A program made the translations under genes and the position numbers. A stretch of 13,185 bases of DNA from an uncultured Clostridia bacterium (GTDB taxonomy: Bacteria > Bacillota > Clostridia > UBA1381). Below the pieces are notes generated by a model. The model was not told where the DNA came from and searched no databases. It saw only the letters and a program-made list of their open reading frames with translations. Shown here in pieces: positions 12,983-13,185 of this stretch (positions within the stretch are counted from its first letter, which is position 1; each line of letters begins with the position of its first letter). The stretch covers positions 1 to 13,185 of the forward strand of contig CAJTUY010000047.1 in NCBI GenBank assembly GCA_910579415.1. Direction: 5' to 3'.

Positions 12983-13185
12983 TTATTCAATAACAGGAAG
13001 TTTGTCAAGACTTTTCTTTATTTCCTCGTCCGAGGGAATATAGTCTGTCATTTTATTGTCGTGAAATTTCTCATAAGCAACCATATCAAAGTATCCCGTA
13101 CCTGTAAGACCGAATACAATAGTTTTTTCTTCGCCTGTTTCTTTACACTTTTTCGCCTCATCAATTGCCGCTTTTATTGCGTGAC
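12983..13185 (-). CDS. TrpB2-like PLP-dependent enzyme (tryptophan synthase beta chain), C-terminal part
   Basis: The last 66 codons of a gene entering from the right edge. The translated end contains IVFGLTGTGYFDMVAY followed by a segment with DYIPSDEEIKKSLDKLP. TrpB2-type beta chains and TrpB-like PLP enzymes end with the same G(T/H)G-(Y/H)FD-xxAY pattern and DYxPxxxxI segment. The PLP lysine and the glycine-rich phosphate loop are outside the window, so activity cannot be judged. The stop is TAA at 12985-12983. No clear GC-rich terminator follows before the sigma factor's promoter region; only an AT-rich stretch is present (12955-12982). Confidence 0.8.
   Translation of the reverse strand, partial: HAIKAAIDEAKKCKETGEEKTIVFGLTGTGYFDMVAYEKFHDNKMTDYIPSDEEIKKSLDKLPVIE

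Overview
The window looks like a chromosomal segment of a low-GC, Gram-positive, gut-type Clostridium relative (class Clostridia). The evidence is strong GGAGG ribosome binding sites, short or overlapping intergenic junctions, group II ECF-transporter genes beside truA, an SLH-domain surface protein, a copper-amine-oxidase-type stalk domain and a CvpA protein. No phage, IS element, CRISPR array or tRNA gene is visible.

Left edge (1-369): an AT-rich divergent promoter region. Reading leftwards is a near-perfect TTGACA-17-TATACT promoter with A-tracts upstream and a boxA-like leader, the architecture of a ribosomal RNA operon whose first gene should lie just outside the window. Reading rightwards is a TTGACG/extended -10 promoter for a seven- or eight-gene housekeeping run.

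Rightward block (370-8185): an RlmI/RlmK-type methyltransferase, the energising module of an ECF vitamin/metal transporter (ecfA1, ecfA2, ecfT; no substrate-binding S subunit here), truA, a single-pass membrane protein with a predicted extracytoplasmic propeller-like part, a CvpA-family membrane protein, and ilvD. Genes are spaced by a few bases or overlap. A bidirectional terminator at 8197-8223 closes the block. The membrane protein after truA has no ATG, GTG or TTG start upstream of the middle of its membrane segment; the best start is an ACG or ATT codon placed behind a strong SD.

Middle (8207-8886), leftward strand: a tiny Arc-type ribbon-helix-helix protein with tandem 11-bp repeats over its own promoter, then a region without ORFs that holds a candidate structured small RNA of about 187 nt. 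That RNA has its own promoter, a long imperfect hairpin and a terminator. A further hairpin and a pair of AACATGTT palindromes lie between the RNA and the RHH gene.

Right block (8887-12908), leftward strand: an ECF sigma factor, a membrane-anchored anti-sigma-like protein, a secreted protein combining SLH cell-wall anchoring with a YfbK-type von Willebrand A domain, and a small secreted stalk-domain protein. Together they look like an envelope-sensing or envelope-building regulon. The anti-sigma-like gene is split into two frames at a run of seven A; the run is in the exact phase of an A_AAA_AAA slippery heptamer, and a -1 shift joins both halves into one 317-residue protein. The right edge (12983-13185) carries the C-terminal end of a TrpB2-like enzyme, also leftward.
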